64,000 nt of DNA from Mesorhizobium zhangyense (GTDB taxonomy: Bacteria; Pseudomonadota; Alphaproteobacteria; Rhizobiales; Rhizobiaceae): contig NZ_JAAKZG010000008.1 in assembly GCF_011045115.1 (NCBI RefSeq), positions 62,001 to 126,000 of the forward strand, written 5' to 3'. This document shows, one piece after another, positions 41,545 to 50,281 of this stretch. The notes beneath the pieces are model-generated. The model was not told where the DNA came from and ran no database searches. It saw nothing but the letters and a program-made list of their open reading frames with translations. Made by a program: the position numbers and the translations under genes. How positions within the stretch are numbered: the stretch's first letter is position 1; every line of letters starts with the position of its first letter.

Positions 41545-43407
41545 CTATCGTGCAACCGAGAGGGTCGGGCAGGCGGGCTGGCTGCCATCCGTGCCGACGT
41601 AGCGATAGATGCGCAGCGGCGAAGATGGGTCCGTTGCGCATTCGCTCAGCCATTCCGGCGGGCGTCCCTCGATCAGTGCCGACGCGAAAGAATAGCCGTT
41701 CTCCAGCCATGCAAGCGGTTTGCCGCGCCAGGCGCAGACGGCGACATGCGTGGCTTGCGCCTCATCGACAATCGCTCGCGGATTCTCGGTTTGCGGATCG
41801 AGAAAGCGGTAGGCACGCTCGATGCCGTGGCCGGCATTGTGGAAGGGTATGGCGACGATCGAAAGCTTCGGGTCCGGCGAAAGCAGGTGTATTCCAACGA
41901 GCGGAGACGAGAGGACGCGCGACCCTGCCGGCCAGTCGAATTTCGGGGTTGTGACGAGGTCGCAGCTATCGGCCAGTTGCCCCGCCGGCGCATTCGGTTC
42001 GGCTGGTTTTACCGCCAGATGGAACAGCAGCAGGGCCAGGGACAAAACCAGCCCCGGCGCCAGCAGGAGATATTTCTGGGACGGTGCGGCGTAGTTCCGC
42101 ACCGTCATATAGGTCTCTATTTTCAGGCGCATCGGGAAGAAGGCAGCAAAGACCAGCGGCAGGCCCAGGCCGGCAAACAGCGGGACGTAGCGGAAATAGC
42201 GAAACCAGACGACCGACTGGACAACGGCCAGCACGGAAAACAGCGCGAGAATGATCAGCGAACGGTCGCGCACCTTTCCCACCCCGACAATCATGGCTGG
42301 AGCCAGCGCGCCGATGAAGAAAATGAGTATGCTGGCAATGCCGCTGGAGAGGACGAAATTGCGTCGCGTCAGCAGCGATTTTTCCTGCCCGATCCAGTTA
42401 AGCCAGTTGTCGCGGGCATAGTCGCTGAGCACCGCATAGGGGCCGTTGACGCATTGCGGAAACAGCCCGATCGTCACAACGAGGCTCGCTCCGGCAAGGC
42501 CCACCAGCAGCCCCGCTCGAAGCATCCATCCGCCGCGCTCCCTTAGCAACAGCGGCAGGGCGATGAACGTACCGCCGGCGCAGGCCAGAGCAAGCAGATG
42601 GGGGGCGGAGTAGCTGTCGCAGCGCGCGACGGCATAGGTTCCGAAAGGAACGATTGCGAGGAAAAGAACGACGGCGCCCGCGCTCAGCGTCGCGCCGAAC
42701 GATGCCAGACGCATCGCGCCGTCACGCGCCGAAAAGATGAAGTCGAATGCATAGACGGCCATTACCAGCGCGAAGAAGGCCGCGAATTCCGTGCTTATCG
42801 CCAGTGCCAGCGCCGCTATCGCGCCGTTGGCTGCGGCGGCACCGCGGCGCTCCGACATCAGCAGCGCGACCGCCGCCAGAAGCAGAAGCATCTCCAGATT
42901 GTGGTAGTCGATGCGGCCCGGTTCGAATTCGAAAAAGCTGCGAACGGCAAAGAGGATGGCCAACGGTAGGGCTGCGGCGGGGGTCTGGAAGCCGATGGCG
43001 GCCAGTATGCGATAGAAGAAGTGCAGCGCCGGCAGGAGCATCAGGAGGGGAACCGCGAAGCTCGCGACCGACAATGCCGGCTCCAGGCCGATGAAAGGCC
43101 TCAGCAGCCAGGTGACCAGCGCATAGGGCAGGTCGACGATCCACGGCCAGTGGGTGACGAACGGCTCGGGCTGGAGAATATTCGGAAGCGTTCTGTCGTA
43201 GATGTTTCCCGTTTCGACGAGGAAGCGGATTTCATGCAGCTTCAGAAGGTCGTCGACATCGCCATTCAGGTTGGCGCCCATCCACCACAGAAACGTGCAC
43301 AGCAGCGCCAGCACGATCCAGGTGCAGACCACCGGATACTGGGCGTAGCCGGTACGCAGCCAGCTCATTTGCAGGCCGGAATCTCGATCGGAATTCTGAA
43401 CCGTCAC
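41545..43407 (-). CDS. Polytopic membrane protein, GT-C/STT3-like
   Basis: A 620-residue protein with about 11-12 hydrophobic helices through residue 480 and a soluble C-terminal domain. An early luminal loop holds NGDVDDLLKLHEIRFLVETG with acidic residues near 50, and a second loop has FEFEPGRIDYHNLEML near 170. This GRID-H pattern resembles the catalytic loops of GT-C glycosyltransferases and oligosaccharyltransferase STT3 relatives. The donor and acceptor are unknown. It converges on the decarboxylase gene. Confidence 0.7.
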   Translation of the reverse strand: MTVQNSDRDSGLQMSWLRTGYAQYPVVCTWIVLALLCTFLWWMGANLNGDVDDLLKLHEIRFLVETGNIYDRTLPNILQPEPFVTHWPWIVDLPYALVTWLLRPFIGLEPALSVASFAVPLLMLLPALHFFYRILAAIGFQTPAAALPLAILFAVRSFFEFEPGRIDYHNLEMLLLLAAVALLMSERRGAAAANGAIAALALAISTEFAAFFALVMAVYAFDFIFSARDGAMRLASFGATLSAGAVVLFLAIVPFGTYAVARCDSYSAPHLLALACAGGTFIALPLLLRERGGWMLRAGLLVGLAGASLVVTIGLFPQCVNGPYAVLSDYARDNWLNWIGQEKSLLTRRNFVLSSGIASILIFFIGALAPAMIVGVGKVRDRSLIILALFSVLAVVQSVVWFRYFRYVPLFAGLGLPLVFAAFFPMRLKIETYMTVRNYAAPSQKYLLLAPGLVLSLALLLFHLAVKPAEPNAPAGQLADSCDLVTTPKFDWPAGSRVLSSPLVGIHLLSPDPKLSIVAIPFHNAGHGIERAYRFLDPQTENPRAIVDEAQATHVAVCAWRGKPLAWLENGYSFASALIEGRPPEWLSECATDPSSPLRIYRYVGTDGSQPACPTLSVAR

Positions 43408-43514
43408 GCGAAGCCCCCCGCTTCACCGCATAGTCATGGCGCAGTCTTAGCGCGCGGACCTTGCTGTCCGGTAAATGCGCAGCCGGCCGGCACCTCGGCG
43501 TTTAACCTCGACGG

Positions 43515-45185
43515 TCAATGAAGGTCGAGCATATCCTTGGGCGGTGCAATCGTCACGGACCAGTCCGTCGGTCGCTCGATCATGCGGTGCACACGGGGCG
43601 GCTCCTGCCCGCTGTGCAGCTTCCTGACACGCTCGCCGACGATGGCGTCGGCATGGGTTATGCGCTGGTTGTGCCGCACATATTCGACCCAGGTCGGCGT
43701 GTGATAGGTTTCCATCCACAGTTCCGGATTTTCCAGGTCGCGCGCCAGCGTCCATTGCCTGGCCCCGTCGCGCCGGCGCACGCGTCGGCGCTCGGCCATC
43801 GCGTCGAGGAATTCGGCGGTGTCCTTCAGCGCGATGACATACTCGATCATGATGACGATCGGGCCGCTGCGCGGCTTCACGTCGAGCGCCAGATGCGGCT
43901 CCTTCCAGCGGTTGAGCGGGTCGAGATTGAGGGATGTCTGCTCCGGCAGCGTGAACCATTTCAACCCGAGTGCAGCACCCGCGATCATCAGGGCGGCCGA
44001 TGCAAGCAGTGCCTGGCCCGCACCGTGATTCTCGGCGATCACGCCCCAGATCCAGCTTCCCAGCGCCATGCCGCCGAAGGTCGCCGTCTGGTAGAGCGAG
44101 AGCGCGCGCCCGACCACCCAGCGCGGCGTCGACATCTGCACGGTGACGTTGAACAGCGAAAGCGAGATCACCCAGCTGCCGCCGCCGATAAGCAGCGCCG
44201 CGCAGGTAAGCCAGGCCATCTGGCTCAGCGCTGCAACGCTTGCGCAGACGGCAAAACCCATGAAGCCAAGGCGCACGATCCATTCGCTGCTCAGCTTCTG
44301 CCGCAGCCATGCGTTGATCAGCGCGCCACCGACTGCGCCGATGCCGAAGGCTCCGAGCAGTACGCCATAAAGCAGGGGGCCGCCCTGCACGATGTCGCGC
44401 GCGACCAGCGGCAGCAGGGCCAGCACCGAGATTGCCGTAAAGCCGAAGACGAAGCCGCGCAGCAGAACCTTTTCGATGTTGGGCGACATGGCGACGTAGC
44501 GCAGGCCGGCCGTCATCGCGATGCCGAGCGTCTCGCGCGGCAGCGTGCTGGGCGTCTCCTTCTGCTTCCAGCGCGACAGCACGAAGAGCAGCGGCAGATA
44601 ACTGACCGCGTTCACGGCAAACGCCGCCGCCGCACCTGCCGCAGCGACGATGATGCCGCCAATGGCCGGGCCGACACTGCGGGTCAGGTTGAAGCCCATG
44701 CTGTTGACGGACACTGCCGCGGGCAGGTCGCTGCGCGGGACCATGTCGCCGACGGCGGCCTGCCACGAAGGATTGTTAAGTGCAGTGCCACAACCGAGCA
44801 GGAAGGTGAAGGAAAGGAGCAGCCAGGGCGTCAGGAAGTCGAAATAAGCGGCCAGCGTCAGCGCAATGGAAACTGCGAACATGAAGCCTTGCGCGGCGAT
44901 CATCACCTTGCGCCGGTTGTAATTGTCGGCGATCGCGCCCGAGGCCAGCGAAAACAGCATGATCGGCAGGGCAGTCGAGGCCTGGACCAGCGCCACCATA
45001 TCGGCCGAGTTCGAGATGGCGGTCATCATCCAGGCCGCGCCCACGCTCTGGATCAGCCCGCCGAAATTCGAAGCGAGGCTGGCGATCCACACCGAGCGGA
45101 AGATGCTGTGCTTGAAGGGCGCCAGGGCTGAGGGTCGGTCGGGCGCTGGCTGGTCGTTCATGTCTGGCTGCGGCGCGTCTGTCAT
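43515..45185 (-). CDS. MFS transporter with C-terminal ABM-like domain
   Basis: A 556-residue protein. Residues about 25-410 form a 12-helix major facilitator of the MFS_3/enterobactin-exporter type (IFRSVWIASLASNFGGLIQSVG near 30, ADNYNRRKVMIAAQG near 86). Residues about 430-540 are soluble with IVIMIEYVIALKDTAEFLDA and a DLENPELWMETYHTPTWVEYVRH stretch, like an ABM/Dabb ferredoxin-like domain. This fusion is common in Rhizobiales. The substrate is unknown; efflux of a small natural product is likely. It converges with rpsA's terminator side but lies on the same strand as rpsA. Confidence 0.87.
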   Translation of the reverse strand: MTDAPQPDMNDQPAPDRPSALAPFKHSIFRSVWIASLASNFGGLIQSVGAAWMMTAISNSADMVALVQASTALPIMLFSLASGAIADNYNRRKVMIAAQGFMFAVSIALTLAAYFDFLTPWLLLSFTFLLGCGTALNNPSWQAAVGDMVPRSDLPAAVSVNSMGFNLTRSVGPAIGGIIVAAAGAAAAFAVNAVSYLPLLFVLSRWKQKETPSTLPRETLGIAMTAGLRYVAMSPNIEKVLLRGFVFGFTAISVLALLPLVARDIVQGGPLLYGVLLGAFGIGAVGGALINAWLRQKLSSEWIVRLGFMGFAVCASVAALSQMAWLTCAALLIGGGSWVISLSLFNVTVQMSTPRWVVGRALSLYQTATFGGMALGSWIWGVIAENHGAGQALLASAALMIAGAALGLKWFTLPEQTSLNLDPLNRWKEPHLALDVKPRSGPIVIMIEYVIALKDTAEFLDAMAERRRVRRRDGARQWTLARDLENPELWMETYHTPTWVEYVRHNQRITHADAIVGERVRKLHSGQEPPRVHRMIERPTDWSVTIAPPKDMLDLH

Positions 45186-45258
45186 GTGAGTCGTTTATGC
45201 CGCGCAAACCCTAAAGCAACAAGCATAGCGAAGAAATCCATTCCGCATGGGCAAAAAG

Positions 45259-45295
45259 AAAAACCCCGCCGGATTGCTCCGGCGGGGTTTCGTTC
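45259..45295 (-). terminator. Terminator of the cmk-rpsA operon
   Basis: AAACCCCGCCGG (45261-45272) and CCGGCGGGGTTT (45279-45290) pair perfectly around ATTGCT. On the minus strand the stem is followed by a T-rich run. It lies 27 bases beyond the rpsA stop. Confidence 0.9.
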
Positions 45296-45317
45296 ACGGG
45301 CGGTCAATGACGAAAGA

Positions 45318-47018
45318 TCACTCGCTGCCGCGGTTCTTCAGGGCCGCGCCCAGGATGTCGCCGAGCGAAGCGCCGGAGTCGGTCGAGCCGTACTGGGCAA
45401 CCGCTTCCTTCTCTTCGGCGATTTCCAGCGCCTTGATGGAGACCTGGATCTTGCGGGTCTTCTTGTCGAAGGCGATGACGCGCGCATCGACCTTCTGGCC
45501 GACGGTGAAGCGCTCGGGGCGTTGCTCGTCACGGTCGCGCGACAGGTCGTTGCGCTTGATGAAGGTCTCGACATCGTGGTCGACAAGCCGGACTTCCAGG
45601 CCGCCGTCCTTGACGCCGATGACTTCGCAGGTCACGACCGCGTTCTTGCGCAGTTCACCCGAAGTTGCAGCTTCGCCGACAGCATCACGCGAAAGCTGCT
45701 TGATGCCGAGCGAGATGCGCTCCTTGTCCTGATCGACGTCGAGCACCTGCGCCTTGACGATGTCGCCGCGGTTGTACTCTTCGATGACCTGCTCGCCCGG
45801 ACGGTTCCAGTCGAGGTCGGACAGGTGGACCATGCCGTCCACGTCGCCTTCCAGGCCGATGAACAGGCCGAACTCGGTCTTGTTCTTGACCTCGCCCTCG
45901 ACGACAGCACCGACCGGATGGTTGCGTGCGAACGCTTCCCAAGGATTCTCGAGCGTCTGCTTGAGGCCGAGCGAAATGCGGCGCTTGGCCGGATCGACCT
46001 CGAGCACGACAACGTCGACTTCCTGCGTGGTCGAGAGGATCTTGCCGGGATGCACGTTCTTCTTCGTCCACGACATTTCCGAAACGTGGATGAGGCCCTC
46101 GATGCCCGGCTCCAGCTCCACGAAGGCGCCGTAGTCGGTGATGTTGGTGACCGTGCCGGTGATCTTCTTGCCGATCGGGAACTTGGTGCCGATCTCGCTC
46201 CACGGATCGCTCTCGAGCTGCTTCATGCCGAGGGAGATACGGTGGGTTTCCTGGTTGATGCGGATGATCTGCACCTTGACCGTCTGACCGATGTTGAGGA
46301 TTTCGGTCGGATGGTTGACGCGGCGCCATGCCATGTCGGTGACATGCAGCAGGCCGTCGATGCCGCCGAGGTCGACGAACGCACCGTAGTCGGTGATGTT
46401 CTTGACGACGCCTTCGACAACCTGGCCCTCTTCGAGGTTCTGCACGATTTCCGAACGCTGTTCTGCACGGCTCTCTTCAAGCACGGTGCGGCGCGAAACC
46501 ACGATGTTGCCGCGACGGCGATCCATCTTCAGGATCTCGAAGGGCTGCGGGTTGTGCATCAGCGGGGAAACGTCGCGGATCGGGCGGATATCGACCTGCG
46601 AACGTGGCAGGAACGCCACGGCGCCGTCGAGATCGACCGTGAAGCCGCCCTTGACCTGGTTGAAGATGACGCCTTCGACGCGCTCACCCTTGTTGAATTT
46701 CTCTTCGAGCTTGACCCAGCTCTCTTCGCGGCGAGCCTTGTCGCGCGACAGCATGGCTTCGCCCAGCGCGTTTTCGATGCGCTCGACATAGACCTCGACG
46801 GTGTCGCCCACCTTGAGCTGGCCGTCCTTGGCCTTGGCGCCGAATTCCTTCAGCGGCACGCGGCCTTCGACCTTGAGGCCGACGTCGATGATGGCCATGT
46901 CTTTTTCAATGGCCGTGATGATGCCGCGAACAACCTGGCCTTCACCCGAGTGGCCGTCGGAAAACGACTCGTCGAGAAGGCTGGCAAAATCGTCGCGGGT
47001 TGGATTGGAAGCTGACAT
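45318..47018 (-). CDS. rpsA: 30S ribosomal protein S1
   Basis: A 566-residue protein with six S1 RNA-binding repeats, visible as recurring ITDYGAFVDLGGIDGLLH, ITDYGAFVELEPGIEGLIHVSEMSW and TEFGLFIGLEGDVDGMVHLSDLDW units. The N-terminal PTRDDFASLLDESF segment binds the ribosome via S2. S1 unfolds and docks mRNA leaders on the 30S subunit. The start at 47018 follows a CAGGAGAAA site. It comes after cmk, the usual bacterial order, and ends at a strong terminator. Confidence 0.97.
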   Translation of the reverse strand: MSASNPTRDDFASLLDESFSDGHSGEGQVVRGIITAIEKDMAIIDVGLKVEGRVPLKEFGAKAKDGQLKVGDTVEVYVERIENALGEAMLSRDKARREESWVKLEEKFNKGERVEGVIFNQVKGGFTVDLDGAVAFLPRSQVDIRPIRDVSPLMHNPQPFEILKMDRRRGNIVVSRRTVLEESRAEQRSEIVQNLEEGQVVEGVVKNITDYGAFVDLGGIDGLLHVTDMAWRRVNHPTEILNIGQTVKVQIIRINQETHRISLGMKQLESDPWSEIGTKFPIGKKITGTVTNITDYGAFVELEPGIEGLIHVSEMSWTKKNVHPGKILSTTQEVDVVVLEVDPAKRRISLGLKQTLENPWEAFARNHPVGAVVEGEVKNKTEFGLFIGLEGDVDGMVHLSDLDWNRPGEQVIEEYNRGDIVKAQVLDVDQDKERISLGIKQLSRDAVGEAATSGELRKNAVVTCEVIGVKDGGLEVRLVDHDVETFIKRNDLSRDRDEQRPERFTVGQKVDARVIAFDKKTRKIQVSIKALEIAEEKEAVAQYGSTDSGASLGDILGAALKNRGSE

Positions 47019-47218
47019 TGTTTCTCCTGGAAGGCTCTCGCATCTGCGGAGCCGGCGCCTTGGTTCGTGTTGCGTTTTGCCTGTTCAGCATCCCGGGCAA
47101 ATGCCCTGGTGCCGCTTTCGCGGCGGTATTCGGCGCATGAGAATGCTGGCAGGCGGGTTATCCGGCCCAGATGATGCTTCGTGACCGCTTCAGCAAGCCA
47201 CAACGCGAAACATCGGGA

Positions 47219-47869
47219 TCAGATTTCGCTTCTCTTGGCTATTGCGTCGTCAATGATCGCTTTTGCCGCAATAAACGCGGTCTCTATAGACATTTCCGAC
47301 GTATCGAGCAAGTGCGCGTCTGCGGCGGGCTTGAGCGGCGAGTCGGTACGGCCCATGTCGCGCTCGTCGCGAAGCTTGATGTCGGAGAGGATTTCGTCGA
47401 AATCCGCCTTGCCGCCACGCCCCTCGATGTCACGCAGACGGCGCATGGCGCGCACCTCGGCACTTGCGGTGACATAGAGTTTCACTTCCGCCTCGGGGCA
47501 AACGACGGTGCCGATATCGCGCCCGTCCAGCACCGCGCCGCCGTCCCGATCGGCAAAGGCGCGCTGCTTGTCGACCAGGATGCGGCGAACCTCCGCAATC
47601 ACGGCAACACGCGAGGCAGCATCCGCCACCGTATGGGCCGACAACCCCTCGCGATCAAGATGGCCGAGATCGACCAGCCGCGCCGCCTCGATCGCATGCG
47701 CCTCGTCATCGAGCGGCCAGCCCTTCGTCAAAAGCATATGCGCCACCGCCCGGTAGGTCAGGCCGGTGTCGAGATGCGGCAGGTGGTAATAATCGGCCAG
47801 CCGCCGCGCGAGCGTTCCTTTGCCGGAAGCCGCGGGACCGTCGATGGCGATGATGAGGGAGCGAGACAT
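47219..47869 (-). CDS. cmk: (d)CMP kinase
   Basis: A 216-residue nucleoside monophosphate kinase starting at ATG 47869 ([19 protein letters not shown]). The P-loop is at residues 10-18, the CMP-binding [15 protein letters not shown] near 34 and the [24 protein letters not shown] near 125. It phosphorylates CMP and dCMP. In most Rhizobiales aroA precedes it directly; here about 3.9 kb of toxin/immunity-like genes on the same strand separate the two. Confidence 0.96.
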   Translation of the reverse strand: MSRSLIIAIDGPAASGKGTLARRLADYYHLPHLDTGLTYRAVAHMLLTKGWPLDDEAHAIEAARLVDLGHLDREGLSAHTVADAASRVAVIAEVRRILVDKQRAFADRDGGAVLDGRDIGTVVCPEAEVKLYVTASAEVRAMRRLRDIEGRGGKADFDEILSDIKLRDERDMGRTDSPLKPAADAHLLDTSEMSIETAFIAAKAIIDDAIAKRSEI

Positions 47870-47917
47870 GCCTTGCTTCAAGCCGAGAGGCGGTCAAAAG
47901 GCAAGAGGCGGCGGAAT

Positions 47918-48609
47918 CTAGTCCACCTTTATGCCGGATTTTCGCGCCCACTCCTTGTATTCAGGCTCGAACGGGAAGGGGGATGGCTCCCAGATATGTT
48001 CGACTTTGTATGCGGCAACCACTGACGCTTCTATCTCGCGTAGACAACGTCCTATGCCGGTGTGGTCATTTGCATCTAATAGGGCACAAAGCTGCCTCTC
48101 GTGGGTATGATCTGCCTGCGGTTCATCCGATAACCATCTCTTTGAATGCCACCGCATCAGCATTCGGGCAGCATCAAAGTTGCCCATCGCGAGTTCCAAT
48201 CTGAAGTGGAGAGCCTCGTGCTGCCAGATTTGCAGGTCACCATGCATCGCATAGGCGTAAAGCCGGTCGAACGTTGCCAGGGATCTAAAAAATGGCAGGA
48301 CGGAGGACTCGATGTCGGCACGCAGCTGCTCGCTTAAAATGTCTTCCGGCATGCTGCGTGCCGGCTCATCGGAATATTTGGTGCCTACTCCATCTATGTT
48401 CATCAACTGCAGCACCGGCGGCAGGGCAAATATCGGAACGACAAACCAACGCGGACGAAAAACACCGGCGATGCCGACCGCATCGAAAAGCAGCGCGCAA
48501 AAAGCGTGTCGTACCGGGCGAAGAACAAGAAAGCGTTCTCGATGCAGACGTCGCTATTTCGAAGCAATAAAGGCGTCAGCAAGCGCTGGAAACGATTCTT
48601 ACGAGGCAT
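47918..48609 (-). pseudogene. Immunity-like paralogue C, frameshifted
   Basis: Start ATG 48609 gives MPRKNRFQRLLTPLLLRN; this frame stops at 48403. A second frame is open from about 48555 to 47918 and contains RPVRHAFCALLFDAVG, then LPFFRSLATFDRLYAYAMHG and LELAMGNFDAARMLMRWHSK. Joined by one added base in the overlap (a short T-run near 48529 fits), the product would be 230 residues, exactly the length of paralogue B. Its C-terminus EPSPFPFEPEYKEWARKSG is nearly the same as that of paralogue A. The intact 3' part alone (GTG 48415) would give 165 residues. It overlaps paralogue B by 11 bases. Confidence 0.7.
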
Positions 48610-49291
48610 GTTCAACGGGAAAAATTGTTGGCTGCCAAAGATGGCTCAGCCTAAGTTCTTCAGCTGCCGCCTCCTCTGCTTCCCGTAATACATGTGGAAT
48701 TTCGGCGGCATTATCGGCCTCGAGCAGCAGGCATAGCCGACGCACGAGAGAATAAATGGGACTCTCCTTCCGATAAGTATCAACGGGTCGGTCGAACCAT
48801 TGTTGGCGATGCCAGCGTCTGAGCATATGGGCCGCATCGAAATTCCCCATCGCAAGCTCGAGTGGAAAATGCAGTTCGGGCGAGATCGAGAACGGCCGCT
48901 TTCCGCTGACCAGGTATTCGTAACATGTTTCGATTGAGTTCAGCCTTCGCAGCAAAGGCATATGCTGTTTTTCAATTTCAACGCAGGCCGTTTTCGAAAT
49001 GGAATTCTTAGGTAGACTGACAGTCTTCCTGAACGGCCCGGCATCCTTTGCGGCAATCACACCCGAAACTGTATTTGTTGAATCCTTCAGAAAAAGGATA
49101 TCCACGGCCCATTCCAGATAAACCCGGCCTTCTTCGGAAGCCTGTTTTGTCAAGATTCTCCGGCAAACATGGCCTACGGGATCAAGGAGCAAAAACCCGC
49201 CAACGCAGGTTGTGTCGGGGTTCATCTCGAAAACTGGTTTGAGAATTATTTCAATATCTGCTGGTGTCGTGCATTCTATGTCTCCCTCCAT
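48599..49291 (-). CDS. Immunity-like paralogue B
   Basis: A 230-residue protein starting at ATG 49291 (MEGDIECTTPADIEIILKP), one base of which is the stop of paralogue A (TAATG). It shares with A and C the middle block LPLLRRLNSIETCYEYLVSG, LELAMGNFDAAHMLRRWHRQQW and a Leu/Asp-rich LCLLLEADNAAEIPHVLREAE; the C-terminal end differs. No known domain is recognised. Position in a tandem set behind a nuclease-toxin gene suggests an immunity protein or a decoy for related toxins. Confidence 0.7.
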   Translation of the reverse strand: MEGDIECTTPADIEIILKPVFEMNPDTTCVGGFLLLDPVGHVCRRILTKQASEEGRVYLEWAVDILFLKDSTNTVSGVIAAKDAGPFRKTVSLPKNSISKTACVEIEKQHMPLLRRLNSIETCYEYLVSGKRPFSISPELHFPLELAMGNFDAAHMLRRWHRQQWFDRPVDTYRKESPIYSLVRRLCLLLEADNAAEIPHVLREAEEAAAEELRLSHLWQPTIFPVEHAS

Positions 49292-50007
49292 TAGTCCGCC
49301 TTTGGGCCGGATTTTCGCGCCCAGTCCTTGTATTCGGGTTCGAACGGGAAGGGGGATGGCTCCCAGAGGCCGTCCAGATCGGAAAATTCTGTGGTCGACG
49401 CTTCCCATTCGTGTAGATGTCGAGCGATCGCGCCGTAATTTCCATCATCGAGCAGACGGCAGAGCGGGCGTATCTGTTCAAGCTCGTAGTCATCAAAATC
49501 ATCGTCTTGCTTCCGAAACCAATGGTCGCGGTGCTGCGCCAGCAACGTGCTGGCGGCATCGAAATGCCCCATCGCAAGCTCAAGGCAAAACTTCGAGTCC
49601 GGTGTATTCGTGTTCAGATTTGCCGGCCTGTTGGTGATTTCGTGGTAAAATCGCTCCATGGTGTTGATGGAGCGTAGAAAAGGCAACACCTCGTCCCTGA
49701 CAGTGTCCTCAAAGGCTTCATATTGTATCGGCCTCGGCAGCAGTTCGGGGTATATCACGATCGCTTCCCCCTGAGGGAGAGGGGTGCTGAAGCCGATCGT
49801 ATTCTCCAGTTCAGTTGGGGAAGACGGCGCCCACAGGCTGTGGATGCTCCACACCCCGTAGAGCCCGTTTTTCTCCGGGGCGTCAAAGGCCATTATCCCC
49901 CGTACGAAGTGATGGACCGGCTTCACCACGGTCCATAGCTTAGTCTGGACTACGTCCGGTTGCTGTTCGAGCCGTTGCGTCAGCCGGTCCTTGCCGATTG
50001 GTGCCAT
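49291..50007 (-). CDS. Immunity-like paralogue A
   Basis: A 238-residue protein, first of three tandem paralogues behind the toxin gene. The N-terminal half (LTQRLEQQPDVVQTKLW, KPVHHFVRGIMAFDAP) is matched by the rebuilt paralogue C. The C-terminal half has LPFLRSINTMERFYHEI, LELAMGHFDAASTLLAQHRDHW and LWEPSPFPFEPEYKDWARKSG. It is acidic, cytosolic and has no signal peptide, as expected of an immunity protein. It begins 274 bases after the toxin's last sense codon. The stop overlaps paralogue B. Confidence 0.72.
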   Translation of the reverse strand: MAPIGKDRLTQRLEQQPDVVQTKLWTVVKPVHHFVRGIMAFDAPEKNGLYGVWSIHSLWAPSSPTELENTIGFSTPLPQGEAIVIYPELLPRPIQYEAFEDTVRDEVLPFLRSINTMERFYHEITNRPANLNTNTPDSKFCLELAMGHFDAASTLLAQHRDHWFRKQDDDFDDYELEQIRPLCRLLDDGNYGAIARHLHEWEASTTEFSDLDGLWEPSPFPFEPEYKDWARKSGPKAD

Positions 50008-50281
50008 TGTTGCCCCCTTTTGACCGGGAACGATTTTGCCATCGTACGGAAAGAGTGTGGACTCTCAAAATCGAGTTAGTTTGTAATTGCGGACAGTGAT
50101 CGCTTCGCTGTCAGGCAACAAGCGAGCTACCTCGATGCAGTTTCCTCCAATTTTTGAGGTGCAACTAGGTTGCCCACCGCGGCCCGACCAGAATTCCGCT
50201 TCCGCTCGTTCGCGATTGAGAATTCTTTGGATGCCGCTTCAGAAGAGGCATCCAGAAGATACCGTGTTCGCGGTCCGTCTT

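Noticed and set aside
45186-47015. 609-codon open frame on the plus strand
   Set aside because: It is antisense to rpsA along its whole length; repeats in it mirror the S1 repeats.
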